The translations under genes and the position numbers were made by a program. Under the pieces are notes generated by a model that saw only the letters and a list, made by a program, of their open reading frames with translations, was not told the DNA's origin and did not search any database. A stretch of DNA of 64,000 nucleotides from Achromobacter pestifer. Lineage in GTDB: Bacteria > Pseudomonadota > Gammaproteobacteria > Burkholderiales > Burkholderiaceae_B. Below are positions 53,017-61,577 of the stretch, one piece after another (position 1 is the first letter of the stretch; every line of letters begins with the position of its first letter). The stretch is from assembly GCF_902859625.1 (NCBI RefSeq), contig NZ_CADIJX010000014.1, forward strand, positions 51,254 to 115,253. The letters are read 5' to 3'.

Positions 53017-53883
53017 TCAGGCGTCGTCGTCGGAGGACGGCATCATGCCGCGCAGCGCGCCCCCGGGCGGTTCCATCTCGTAGAAGGGATGGGAACGGCC
53101 CAGCGTGCGTGATGCACTGATGGCGTGCGCGGTTTCCACCACTTGCGGGCCGAAGACGGCTTGCGCCTGTTCAAATGACCAGCGGCTGGAAGGCACGGAC
53201 ACGTTCACGGCCCCCAAAGGGGTGCCGCCCGCATCCAACACGGCCGCGCTGACCGTGATGTCGCCAGGGTAGAACTCGCCATTCGAGCGCGCATAGCCGT
53301 GGCGCCGCGCGAAATCCAGCTCGGCCAGCAAGGCATCCAGGGACGTGATCGAGTTTGGCGTATGCGGCTTGCGGTCGCAGCGCTCCAACAGGCTTCGCGC
53401 CACCTCTGGATTCAACTTGGCCAACACCGCGCGGCCCGCGGCCGTGCAATACAGGGGCAAGCGCATGCCCACGGGCATGTTGACGAACATTTCCTTGTGG
53501 GTGGCAAAACGCGCCACGTAGACCATGTCCAGGCCATCCGGCTCAGCCAGGCTGCATGTCTCTTGGCTGTTGCGATTCAAGGTGTGCAGGAAGGGGTTGC
53601 CGCCCAGCACCAGCGGACTGGTCTGCACATAGTTCATGCCCAGTTCCAGCGACCAAGGCGCCAGCGAGAACTTCTTGCTGGCCGGGTCCTTGCGCAGGTA
53701 GCCAAGCGTCCACAACGTATGCGTGAAACGCTGGACGGCGCTTTTGCTCAACCCTGTGACCTCGGCAAGTTCCGGCAGCGTCATGGCGGGTTGCCCTTGC
53801 CTGAACGCCCGCAATACCGAAACGCCGCGCGCCAACGCCGCGACGAACAACGGGGAATCTTCGGGATTTCGAGTCAGGGTCAT
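53017..53883 (-). CDS. IclR family transcriptional regulator
   Basis: 288 residues: winged helix at the N-terminus (TLPELAEVTGLSKSAVQRFTHTLWTLGYL) and IclR effector domain (CSLAEPDGLDMVYVARFATH, LYCTAAGRAVLAKL, FSLAPWSLELGMNY). PcaR/PobR-like subgroup. It lies upstream of the ureohydrolase operon in the same direction and may activate or repress it. It is not divergent from the TetR gene upstream (95 bp away). Confidence 0.92.
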   Translation of the reverse strand: MTLTRNPEDSPLFVAALARGVSVLRAFRQGQPAMTLPELAEVTGLSKSAVQRFTHTLWTLGYLRKDPASKKFSLAPWSLELGMNYVQTSPLVLGGNPFLHTLNRNSQETCSLAEPDGLDMVYVARFATHKEMFVNMPVGMRLPLYCTAAGRAVLAKLNPEVARSLLERCDRKPHTPNSITSLDALLAELDFARRHGYARSNGEFYPGDITVSAAVLDAGGTPLGAVNVSVPSSRWSFEQAQAVFGPQVVETAHAISASRTLGRSHPFYEMEPPGGALRGMMPSSDDDA

Positions 53884-53977
53884 GGCACGGGGCGTGCAGT
53901 GGCAAAGCGCATAGCGTACCGCATATCGGTTCGCTTATATCGCAGGGCGATGCCTGGAAGATTCTGCCAACGCTACG

Positions 53978-54595
53978 TCAGCGCTGCTGCCCGGCCCCTG
54001 CCTCATCGCCATCGGAAGCCTCGCCCCCGTGCGGCTTGACGAGCAAGCCATTAAGCACGATTTCATAAAACTCGGTGAAGGCGGCGCCGATCGACAGGCC
54101 GGTTTCCTCCAGAAATCGCTGGTTCCTCAAGCGATGGGCGGCCCCCAGAATCGCTTCCGAGACGAGTCGCGGGTTGTGCGGCACCAGCAACCCTTGGCGC
54201 ACGCCGTCGTCGATCATGGCTTCCAGGCCGCGCACACGCGCCAGTTGATACTCGTCGAAAACCGCACGGCCACTTTCGGTTGCGTCCAGATCCGTCAACG
54301 CTGCCTTGCTCAAGCCCGATGCATTCAACGTCGCGCGCAGGTACATCGCAATCGCCTTGGCACCGTTGGATTCGCTGCGCGCTGCCACAAAACCCTTTTC
54401 CAAATTTGCAGTCAGCACCTGCCGGCAAACGTTGACGAAGAGTTCTTCCTTGGTGTCCGCGATTTCATAAATGCGCCGGCGCGAGCATTGCAGACGTTGC
54501 GCGATGTCGGCGATTGTCAGCGAAGACACGCCCTCAACGATCAACAACGCGGTCAATTCTTTGATGAAGACTTCATCGGTACGTCGCTTCGCCAT
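53978..54595 (-). CDS. TetR family transcriptional regulator
   Basis: 205 residues. N-terminal TetR helix-turn-helix: VSSLTIADIAQRLQCSRRRIYEIADTKEELFVNVCRQVL. The C-terminal ligand part is family-specific. Start at MAKRRTDEVF; further in-frame Met codons upstream run into the operator region. It is divergent from the ligase - Bug - thiolase operon, and inverted repeats in the 188-bp gap fit autoregulation and control of that operon. Confidence 0.9.
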   Translation of the reverse strand: MAKRRTDEVFIKELTALLIVEGVSSLTIADIAQRLQCSRRRIYEIADTKEELFVNVCRQVLTANLEKGFVAARSESNGAKAIAMYLRATLNASGLSKAALTDLDATESGRAVFDEYQLARVRGLEAMIDDGVRQGLLVPHNPRLVSEAILGAAHRLRNQRFLEETGLSIGAAFTEFYEIVLNGLLVKPHGGEASDGDEAGAGQQR

Positions 54596-54657
54596 GTATC
54601 GCCGCATGCCTCTGGAATGGAAAAACCGGGGGGTATCGAAGACGGGAATTCTACGAC

Positions 54658-54678
54658 GCCTAGGTAAAACACCTAGGC
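54658..54678. promoter_or_regulatory. Perfect 8-bp inverted repeat upstream of the TetR gene
   Basis: GCCTAGGT and ACCTAGGC separated by AAAAC. It lies 63 bp upstream of the TetR start and is well placed to control that gene. Confidence 0.55.
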
Positions 54679-54694
54679 ATGAAAAGCGCCTTTT

Positions 54695-54764
54695 CGGTAC
54701 CAATAATATTGACACAGTACCGCTTGTCATCTCAAATCGGTACCAGACAATAAATTCCAGTACC
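54695..54764 (+). promoter_or_regulatory. Promoter of the ligase-thiolase operon with repeated CGGTACC operator
   Basis: A -35 TTGACA (54709-54714) and -10 TCAAAT (54732-54737) are 17 bp apart. GGTACC-type half-sites surround and overlap them: CGGTAC 54695-54700, GTACCG 54717-54722, CGGTACC 54738-54744, GTACC 54760-54764. The pair at 54695/54717 forms an inverted repeat that spans the -35. Binding of the divergent TetR protein would block this promoter. Confidence 0.6.
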
Positions 54765-54783
54765 AAAAAAAGGTGACGGAGAC

Positions 54784-56355
54784 ATGCGGTATCCCTCTAC
54801 TTCCCTGTACGAAGGCGCTACGGTCGCGTCCCTGTACCGTTCGGCATTCAAGGCGTTTCCGGAGGCCACGGCGATCGTGTCCAACCAAGCGTCTCTTTCC
54901 TATTCGCAGCTGGAAGCGCAGTGCCATCGCATTGCACGCTTGCTTCGCGCCAAGGGTTTGCAAAGACAAGATGCGATCGCCTTCCTGGTCAGCAATCGTG
55001 CCGAAGCCATCGCCGCCATCATCGCCGCGCAGTTCATCGGCCTGAAGGCAGTGTCACTGCATCCCATGGCCTCGGAGGAAGATCACGTTTTCGTCCTGCA
55101 AGACGCGCAGGTGAAGGCCTTGGTGGTGGATGCGAGCCTGTACGCCCAGCGTGCCCAAGCCATCGAAGCGCGCGGCATCATCCCACTGGTGCTCCCGCTT
55201 GACCGCACCGTTGACCACGCCGGACTTGCCAGCGAGGCGGCGGCGATGGACGGCAGCGATCTTGAGCTTGACGCCTACCCAGAGGAAATCACCAAGCTGT
55301 CGTACACCGGCGGCACGACCGGCCGATCCAAAGGCATCCTGCACGCCCACCGCACCACCGTCACGATGGTGCTTCAAATGCTGGGAACCTACGAGTGGCC
55401 TGAACACATCAGGTATCTGGTGACCACCCCGATCTCGCACGCGGCAGGCGGTTTGATCCTGCCCACCCTCATTCGAGGCGGCACGGTGTACCTGAGCGAG
55501 AAATACTCGCCGGCCGATTTCCTCAAGCGCGTGCGGCAGCACCGCATCAATTTCACCTTTCTGGTGCCCACCCAGATCTACGGCCTGTTGGACCATCCCG
55601 ATCTGGTCGACAGCGATTGTTCAAGCCTGGAACTGGTGCTCTATGGCGCGGCCCCCATGGCACCGTCCAGGCTGCTGGAAGCACTGCGGAAATTTGGACC
55701 GGTGTTTGGCCAACTGTACGGTCAAGCGGAAGCGCCGATGACGATCTGCTATCTGCGCAAGCAAGACCACGACCCGGCCCGCCCCGGGTTGCTGGGCTCC
55801 TGCGGCAGAGTCGTCGCGGGCAATCAGGTGAAGCTGCTTGGCCCTGAGCTGCAAGATGTGCCGCTGGGAGACATCGGCGAACTATGCGTGCGCAGCCCGC
55901 TCGTCATGGACGGCTACCTGAACCGGCCGGAAGAAAACGCGAAGGCCTTCGCGGGAGATTGGCTGCACACCGGCGATATGGCGCGCATGGATGCCGCTGG
56001 CTATGTGTACATCGTTGACCGCGTGAAAGACATGATCATTTCGGGTGGCTTCAACGTCTATCCCAGCGAAGTCGAGAATTGTCTGGCCCTGCATCCCGAC
56101 ATTGCCGTATCCGCCGTCATCGGCGTGCCTGACGAGAAATGGGGTGAAGCCGTCACCGCCGTCGTGGTGCTCAAGCCTGGCGCCAGCGCAAGCGAGGCCG
56201 AGATCATTCAGTACGTCACCCGCAACAAGGGCGTCGTGAATGCGCCGAAAGCCGTGGTGTTCGAAGACCAGCTTCCTCTCACGGCGCTAGGAAAGATTGA
56301 CCGCAAGACCATCAGAAGAAAGTACTGGGCTGGCCAGGACCGTCAAGTCAGCTGA
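54784..56355 (+). CDS. AMP-forming acyl-CoA ligase
   Basis: 523 residues of the ANL family. Motifs: KLSYTGGTTGRSKGILHAHRT, GQLYGQAEAPM, LHTGDMARMDAAGYVYIVDRVKDMIISGGFNVYPSEVENCL, and PLTALGKIDRKTIRRKYW with the catalytic Lys. It would activate the acid bound by the next gene's receptor. GGTGACGGAGAC provides the ribosome site. Similar to long- and medium-chain or cyclic acid ligases, but the substrate is unclear. Confidence 0.9.
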   Translation: MRYPSTSLYEGATVASLYRSAFKAFPEATAIVSNQASLSYSQLEAQCHRIARLLRAKGLQRQDAIAFLVSNRAEAIAAIIAAQFIGLKAVSLHPMASEEDHVFVLQDAQVKALVVDASLYAQRAQAIEARGIIPLVLPLDRTVDHAGLASEAAAMDGSDLELDAYPEEITKLSYTGGTTGRSKGILHAHRTTVTMVLQMLGTYEWPEHIRYLVTTPISHAAGGLILPTLIRGGTVYLSEKYSPADFLKRVRQHRINFTFLVPTQIYGLLDHPDLVDSDCSSLELVLYGAAPMAPSRLLEALRKFGPVFGQLYGQAEAPMTICYLRKQDHDPARPGLLGSCGRVVAGNQVKLLGPELQDVPLGDIGELCVRSPLVMDGYLNRPEENAKAFAGDWLHTGDMARMDAAGYVYIVDRVKDMIISGGFNVYPSEVENCLALHPDIAVSAVIGVPDEKWGEAVTAVVVLKPGASASEAEIIQYVTRNKGVVNAPKAVVFEDQLPLTALGKIDRKTIRRKYWAGQDRQVS

Positions 56356-56403
56356 CTGACAAGCCGTCCGCAGACAAGCCTTCAGGCAACCAAGGAGACA
56401 GCA

Positions 56404-57384
56404 ATGCGCATCAGACACCGCCTTTTCAAAGCATGTGTTTTGGCACTCGGCATGCTTAGCGTCAATCTTCATGCCCAAGAGGCTTACCCGGCCAGACCCA
56501 TCAAATTCGTCATTCCCTTCGCGCCGGGCGGCATCACCGACCTGACTGGCCGAACCTTCGCGAAATACATGTCTGATGCCCTCAAGCAACCGCTCATCAC
56601 GGAAAACAAGCCTGGCGCGGGGGCGCTCATCGGTGCGAATTACGTGGCTCGCGCGCCCTCCGATGGCTACACCTTGCTGCTGGGCACGAACGTCACCCAC
56701 GCCATCAATCCGCAGCTGATGGCGTCCACCCCCTACGACCCCATCAAGGACTTCCAACCGGTGGCGATGTTTGGGCTGAACGGGAACGTGCTGGTCGTCA
56801 ACGCCTCATTTCCCGCCAACAACTTCGACGAGTTCATCAAGTACGTCAAGGCGAAGCCGGGCGACATCAACTACGCCTCGGGCAGCGTCGGCAGTTCCGC
56901 TCACTTGGCCGCTGAACTGCTGAAACAAGAGGTCAAGGGCCTGAATTACATGCACGTGCCCTATGGCGGTCCCTCCGAGGCCATGTCGGCCCTGATTGGC
57001 GGCCACGTGGACTTCATGTTCGCGAACATCGGAGCCGCCATCAGCCAGATCAAATCAGGAAAGATCAAGGCCATTGCGGTCACCACGGCCAAACGCGAGG
57101 CGCAATTGCCGGACGTGCCCACCATCGCTGAATCAGGCGTACCGGGGTTTGAGGTCGTTGGCTGGATTGCTGCGTTCTTGCCGAAGGGCGCTCCGCCCGA
57201 GGTCACGATGCGTCTGAACCAAGTCATCAACAACGCGCAGGCCAATCCGGAACTGCGCAAGACCTTGGACGCGGCTGCGCTGATTCCCGTGGTGGCGACG
57301 CCTGAGGAAACCGCGAAGTTCGTGCAAGACGAATATGCGAAATGGGGCCGCGTGATCCGCGACGGCAATATCCCGAAACTCTGA
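56404..57384 (+). CDS. Bug/TctC-type periplasmic solute receptor
   Basis: 326 residues with signal peptide (about 1-24, ending NLHAQ). YPARPIKFVIPFAPGGITDLTGR, NKPGAGALIGANYVA, DGYTLLLGTN and PDVPTIAESGVPGFE are family marks. Between ligase and thiolase genes, so its ligand is probably the acid degraded by this operon. No TctA/TctB genes nearby. AAGGAGA lies 7 bases before ATG. Confidence 0.92.
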   Translation: MRIRHRLFKACVLALGMLSVNLHAQEAYPARPIKFVIPFAPGGITDLTGRTFAKYMSDALKQPLITENKPGAGALIGANYVARAPSDGYTLLLGTNVTHAINPQLMASTPYDPIKDFQPVAMFGLNGNVLVVNASFPANNFDEFIKYVKAKPGDINYASGSVGSSAHLAAELLKQEVKGLNYMHVPYGGPSEAMSALIGGHVDFMFANIGAAISQIKSGKIKAIAVTTAKREAQLPDVPTIAESGVPGFEVVGWIAAFLPKGAPPEVTMRLNQVINNAQANPELRKTLDAAALIPVVATPEETAKFVQDEYAKWGRVIRDGNIPKL

Positions 57385-57398
57385 CCGCCAGGTAGCTT

Positions 57399-58568
57399 AT
57401 GACCATCAAGGGCAAGGCCTACATCGCGGGCGCATACGAACATCCCACACGGTATGCGCCCGACAAATCCGTTACCCAGCTTCACGCAGAGTGTGCCTTG
57501 GGCGCCCTGCGCGATGCCGGCTTGAGCATCAAGGACGTGGACGGGTACTTCTGCGCCGGCGACGCACCGGGCGGCAGCCCGCTGTCCATGGCGGAATACC
57601 TGAATCTTGACCTGAAATGGATAGACGGCACCGAGCTTGGCGGTTGCTCGTACATGGTGCACGTCCGCCATGCCGCGCTGGCGATCGCCCAAGGCAAATG
57701 CTCGGTGGCCTTGATCACGCTGGCGGGCAAGCCCAAGAGCAGCGGCATGGCCACCGGCACCGTGCCACGGGAATTGGGTCCTGAACGGCCGGAAACGCCT
57801 TGGGACAGGCCGTATCGATCCACCATCACCGGCATATACGGCATGCTGGCCCAACGCCACATGCATGAATACGGCACCACCTCCGAACAGCTGGCAGCCG
57901 TCAAGGTAGCCGCCGCGCATCACGCGCAATACAACGAGCTGGCGGCGCTGCGCAAACCTGTCACGGTCGAGGACGTGCTGGCCTCTCCCGTGATTGCAAG
58001 CCCCTTGCATCGCCTGGACTGCTGCGTCATCACGGATGGCGGTGGCGCGTTGGTGCTGACCAGCCCAGAGATCGCCAAGCGCCTTTCACGGCCTCTCGTG
58101 AAGATCATTGGCGCAGGGGAAAGCATCAAGACCAGTAAAGGCGGCTATATCGAGCCCACAACATCGGGCGCGGTCGCCAGCGGCAAGCTGGCGTTCGCCG
58201 AAGCCGGCATCTCGGTCGACGACGTGAAGTATGCGTCTCTGTACGACAACTTCACCATCATGGTGTTGATGCAGCTGGAGGACCTGGGCTTTTGCAAGAA
58301 GGGCCAGGCGGGCCCCTTTGCCGCCGAGGGCAATCTGATCTCGGGCCGGGGGAAACTGCCGTTCAACACCGATGGCGGCGGCCTGTGCAACAACCACCCC
58401 TCAAACCGAGGCGGCATGACGAAAGTGATTGAAGCGGTGCGCCAACTGCGCGGAGAAGCGCACCCGGCAGTGCAAGTGCCTGATTGCAACCTGGCCTTGG
58501 CATCGGGTCCAGGCATGGTCATGGGCGTGGCCCATGCGCATTCCACCTTGATTCTTGAACGGGAGTAA
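57399..58568 (+). CDS. Thiolase family protein (SCP2-like), partner of DUF35
   Basis: 389 residues of the lipid-transfer/SCP2 thiolase subgroup. Candidate nucleophile is Cys in ELGGCSYMVH. The catalytic His lies in NNHPSNRGG. The usual C-terminal CxG motif is replaced by ALASGPGMVMG. DCCVITDGGGALVL is a subgroup mark. It is followed 3 bp later by a DUF35 zinc-ribbon gene; such pairs form complexes in sterol and aromatic side-chain breakdown, acting as thiolases or retro-aldolases. Which reaction it does is open. Confidence 0.86.
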   Translation: MTIKGKAYIAGAYEHPTRYAPDKSVTQLHAECALGALRDAGLSIKDVDGYFCAGDAPGGSPLSMAEYLNLDLKWIDGTELGGCSYMVHVRHAALAIAQGKCSVALITLAGKPKSSGMATGTVPRELGPERPETPWDRPYRSTITGIYGMLAQRHMHEYGTTSEQLAAVKVAAAHHAQYNELAALRKPVTVEDVLASPVIASPLHRLDCCVITDGGGALVLTSPEIAKRLSRPLVKIIGAGESIKTSKGGYIEPTTSGAVASGKLAFAEAGISVDDVKYASLYDNFTIMVLMQLEDLGFCKKGQAGPFAAEGNLISGRGKLPFNTDGGGLCNNHPSNRGGMTKVIEAVRQLRGEAHPAVQVPDCNLALASGPGMVMGVAHAHSTLILERE

Positions 58569-58571
58569 CGT

Positions 58572-58982
58572 GTGAACAGCCACATCGAGCGGACGACCTA
58601 TCTGGACGACCCTTATGCCCTGGCGTACCCCGAGACCGCGCCGTTCTGGGCCGCGGCGGAACAACAGCGATTGCTGCTGAAAACCTGCAATCAATGCAAG
58701 CGCGCCCATTGGTATCCACGCATCGTCTGCCCGCTGTGCGCCAGCGACGATACGGACTGGAAGCCCGCAAGCGGCCAAGGCAGCCTCTACGCTTTCAGCA
58801 TCATCGAACGCGCCGATCCGCCCTATGCGCTGGCGTATATCGAGTTGGACGAAGGCCCGATCCTCTTGAGCAACCTCGTTGACTGCGATCTTCGTGCATT
58901 GCGCATCGGGCAACGGGTATCCGCCGTATTCCGGCAAACGCCGGATGGGCGGTCAGCGCCCTACTTCACGATCATTCCCTAG
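58572..58982 (+). CDS. DUF35 (zinc-ribbon/OB-fold) acyl-CoA-binding protein
   Basis: 136 residues from a GTG start (GGGAG upstream). Zinc-ribbon cysteines are in CNQCKRAHWYPRIVCPLC, followed by an OB-fold domain (GSLYAFSIIER...IGQRVSAVF). Proteins of this family dimerise with SCP2-type thiolases or Ltp2 aldolases and shape the CoA-binding site. The last gene of the operon. Confidence 0.9.
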   Translation: MNSHIERTTYLDDPYALAYPETAPFWAAAEQQRLLLKTCNQCKRAHWYPRIVCPLCASDDTDWKPASGQGSLYAFSIIERADPPYALAYIELDEGPILLSNLVDCDLRALRIGQRVSAVFRQTPDGRSAPYFTIIP

Positions 58983-59046
58983 ACCACGGTCTCCGAACCA
59001 CGCCGGCCATCACGGCCCGTCGATGTTCATCGCCGACAATGGAAAA

Positions 59047-59077
59047 CCCCTGCAAAGCGGAATCCGCGATGCAGGGG
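59047..59077 (-). terminator. Terminator after the amino acid receptor gene
   Basis: CCCCTGCA (59047-59054) pairs with TGCAGGGG (59070-59077), with an inner GCGG/CCGC stem. The minus strand has TTTT after it. The two neighbouring genes converge here; the 150-bp gap holds nothing else. Confidence 0.85.
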
Positions 59078-59132
59078 CCTGGCTAGCGTCGGATGACGGC
59101 CCGCAACGCGGGCCGTTCCTGGTTCAGGCGCG

Positions 59133-60155
59133 TCAGCGGATCGGCCACGGATACATGGCGCCGCCCTTGTTCCACAGCGCGTTGGTGCCGCGTTGCAGGC
59201 CCAGCTTGCTGTCCTTGCCGACGTTGCGCTCGAACACTTCGCTGTAGTTGCCCACGGCCTTGATGGCGTTATAGGCCCACTTTTCATCCAGGCCCATGTT
59301 CTTACCAGCGCCGGGCGTCACGCCCAGGATGCGCAGCACGTTGGGATTATTGCTCTTCAGCATCTCATCCACGTTCTTTTGCGTAATGCCGTATTCCTCG
59401 GCTTCCAGCAGCGCGAACAGCGTCCAGCGCACGATGCCCAGCCAGTTCTCGTCGCCCTGGCGCACCATGGGGCCCAACGGTTCCTTCGAGAAGCGTTCCG
59501 GCAGGATCTCGAAGTCGTTCGGGTTGGCGACTTGCGTGGCGCGCACGGCGGCCAATTGCGAAGCATCGTCGGTGAAGGCGTCGCAACGGCCGGACTCGAA
59601 GGCGCGAACGACTTCAGTCACCTTGTCGATCACGACCGGTTTGAATTCGATGTTGTTGGCGCGGAACCAGTCGGCCAGGTTCAGTTCGGTGGTGGTGCCC
59701 GGCTGCACGCAGACGGTGGCGCCGTTCAGTTCCTTGGCGCTTTTGACGCCCAGCTTCTTGTTCACCAGGATGCCCTGGCCGTCATAGAAGCTGGCGGCCA
59801 CGGCAGACAGGCCCAGCGAGGTGTCGCGCGTCTGCGTCAGCGTGACGGTGCGCAGCAGCACGTCGACTTCACCCGATTGCAGCGCGGTGAAGCGTTGTTG
59901 GGTCGACAGCGCCGTTCCCTTGAACTTGCTCGAATCGCCGAATACCGCCGCGGCGACCGCGCGGCAAATATCCACGTCCATGCCTTCCCATTCACCCTTG
60001 CTGTTGGTGGCGGAAAAGCCGGATACGCCGTCGGTCAGGCCGCACTGCACGAACCCTTTTTTCTTCACCGCATCCAGCGTGGGGCCGGCTACCGCCGCCT
60101 GGGACGCGCAAGCCAGGGCGAGCGCGCCGGCTGCAAACAAGATGGACCGCTTCAT
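59133..60155 (-). CDS. General amino acid ABC receptor (AapJ-like), orphan
   Basis: 340 residues with signal peptide MKRSILFAAGALALACASQA. AapJ/BztA-type marks: VQCGLTDGVSGFSATNSKGEWEGMDVDICRAVAAAVFGD, RFTALQSGEVDVLLRTVTLTQTRDTSLGL. These receptors bind general L-amino acids such as glutamate. No permease or ATPase gene is next to it; the upstream gene runs in the other direction. GGAGAGG is well placed before the start. Confidence 0.92.
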   Translation of the reverse strand: MKRSILFAAGALALACASQAAVAGPTLDAVKKKGFVQCGLTDGVSGFSATNSKGEWEGMDVDICRAVAAAVFGDSSKFKGTALSTQQRFTALQSGEVDVLLRTVTLTQTRDTSLGLSAVAASFYDGQGILVNKKLGVKSAKELNGATVCVQPGTTTELNLADWFRANNIEFKPVVIDKVTEVVRAFESGRCDAFTDDASQLAAVRATQVANPNDFEILPERFSKEPLGPMVRQGDENWLGIVRWTLFALLEAEEYGITQKNVDEMLKSNNPNVLRILGVTPGAGKNMGLDEKWAYNAIKAVGNYSEVFERNVGKDSKLGLQRGTNALWNKGGAMYPWPIR

Positions 60156-60507
60156 TATTGCCTCTCCTGAGATGGATGCCCCGGGCAGGCTTGTAAGCCG
60201 TCCCGGCTGAAACCGGGCCCTGTTTTGGTGGGCCGGCCGCCAGATTACGCGATGTCCACAGCGTGAACAACGCGATATGACTTAGTGGAAACCCGAGGGA
60301 ATTGGGACGGCAGCCAGACCCATGTAGTTCGGTGATCGAACTTTATCAGCCCATCCCGACCCGTCCTGGCGTGCGCTTGCATGCCATACTTTTTTTCGCG
60401 GCATGTCCGCTCAGCGGCACCGCCGCGCAACAGAAAAGCCGATCGCGCCACAACAAAAACCCCGGGCGCGCATCGATACTCGGCCGATTCATGGAGGAGA
60501 CAAATCC
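60156..60507. other. Divergent control region between amino acid receptor and Bug receptor genes
   Basis: 352 bp without a gene. CATGCC (60380-60385) and GGCATG (60400-60405) form a small dyad around a T-rich stretch, and AT-rich blocks occur near 60330-60345. Promoters for both directions must lie here, but none is clear. Confidence 0.4.
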
Positions 60508-61524
60508 ATGGCACAAGCAAGCAAATTGCAGCCTCGCCACGCAGCAGCGCATCGCCGCATGGCCCTGAAGACCCTGTTGTTGTCCGCGCTTGCCGCGGCG
60601 GGCCTGAGCGCCGGCCCCGTCCAGGCAGCGGATGACTGGCCCAACAAGCCCATCAAGATCATCGTGCCCTACACGCCGGGCGGGTCCACCGACATCGTGA
60701 CCCGCATCGTCATGGAAAAGCTGGGGCCGCGCCTGAAGCAAACCATCATTGTGGAAAACCGTCCGGGCGCCAACAGCAGCGTGGGTTCGGCGATCGCGGC
60801 GAAGTCGGACCCCGACGGCTACACGTTCCTGTCCATGCTGCCGGCCTACATCATCAACTTCCATCTGTACAAGCTCACCTACAAGCCGGCCGACCTGACA
60901 CCGGTGGTGCAGATGGCCGACTTGCCGCTGTTCCTGTTCGTAGCCGAAGACCTGCCCGTCAAGTCCGTGGCCGATCTGGTCGCCTACGCCCGCAAGAACC
61001 CGGACAAGCTGACCTACGCCTCCAGCGGCAATGGCTCCAGCGCGCACCTGACCGGCGCCGACTTCGCGTTGCAGAACAAGATCACGATGACCCACGTCGC
61101 CTACAAGGGCAGCGCCCCGATCCTGACCGATCTGCTGGGCGGCCGCGTGTCCATGGTGTTCGACCCGATTCTGGTGCCGATGCAATACGTCAAGCAGAAC
61201 CGGCTGAAGGCGCTGGCGTTCACGGGCAAGGAACGCTGGCCCACCGAACCCGGCATCCCCACGATGGAAGAAGCGGGCATGCCGGGTTTCGTGACGGGAT
61301 CGTGGGCCGGACTGATGGCGCCCGCAGGCACCCCCCAGCCGATCATCGAACGCATGGCGCGCGAGATCAGCGAGATCGTCAAGGAACCCGATGTGAAGCA
61401 GAAATTCGTGGATGCGGGCTTTCTGCCCGTCAGCGGCACCACGGCGCAATTCGCGGAACTGATGAAGAAGGATTCGGCGCGTTATGCCGAAATCATCAAG
61501 CAGGCCGGCATCACCGTGAATTGA
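60508..61524 (+). CDS. Bug/TctC-type periplasmic solute receptor
   Basis: 338 residues. The signal sequence is long, with an Arg-rich start (MAQASKLQPRHAAAHRRMALKTL) and a hydrophobic stretch ending VQAA. Family marks: WPNKPIKIIVPYTPGGSTDIVTR, NRPGANSSVGSAIAAKSDPDGYTFL and PGIPTMEEAGMPGFV. GGAGGAG precedes the start. It is followed by a two-subunit CoA transferase at 53 bp, so a 3-oxoacid or dicarboxylate may be its ligand. Third such receptor in the window, again without TctA/TctB. Confidence 0.9.
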   Translation: MAQASKLQPRHAAAHRRMALKTLLLSALAAAGLSAGPVQAADDWPNKPIKIIVPYTPGGSTDIVTRIVMEKLGPRLKQTIIVENRPGANSSVGSAIAAKSDPDGYTFLSMLPAYIINFHLYKLTYKPADLTPVVQMADLPLFLFVAEDLPVKSVADLVAYARKNPDKLTYASSGNGSSAHLTGADFALQNKITMTHVAYKGSAPILTDLLGGRVSMVFDPILVPMQYVKQNRLKALAFTGKERWPTEPGIPTMEEAGMPGFVTGSWAGLMAPAGTPQPIIERMAREISEIVKEPDVKQKFVDAGFLPVSGTTAQFAELMKKDSARYAEIIKQAGITVN

Positions 61525-61577
61525 ACGCGGATCGGGCGTGGCACTGCGCCACGCCTGACCCGATCGGAGTCCCCATC

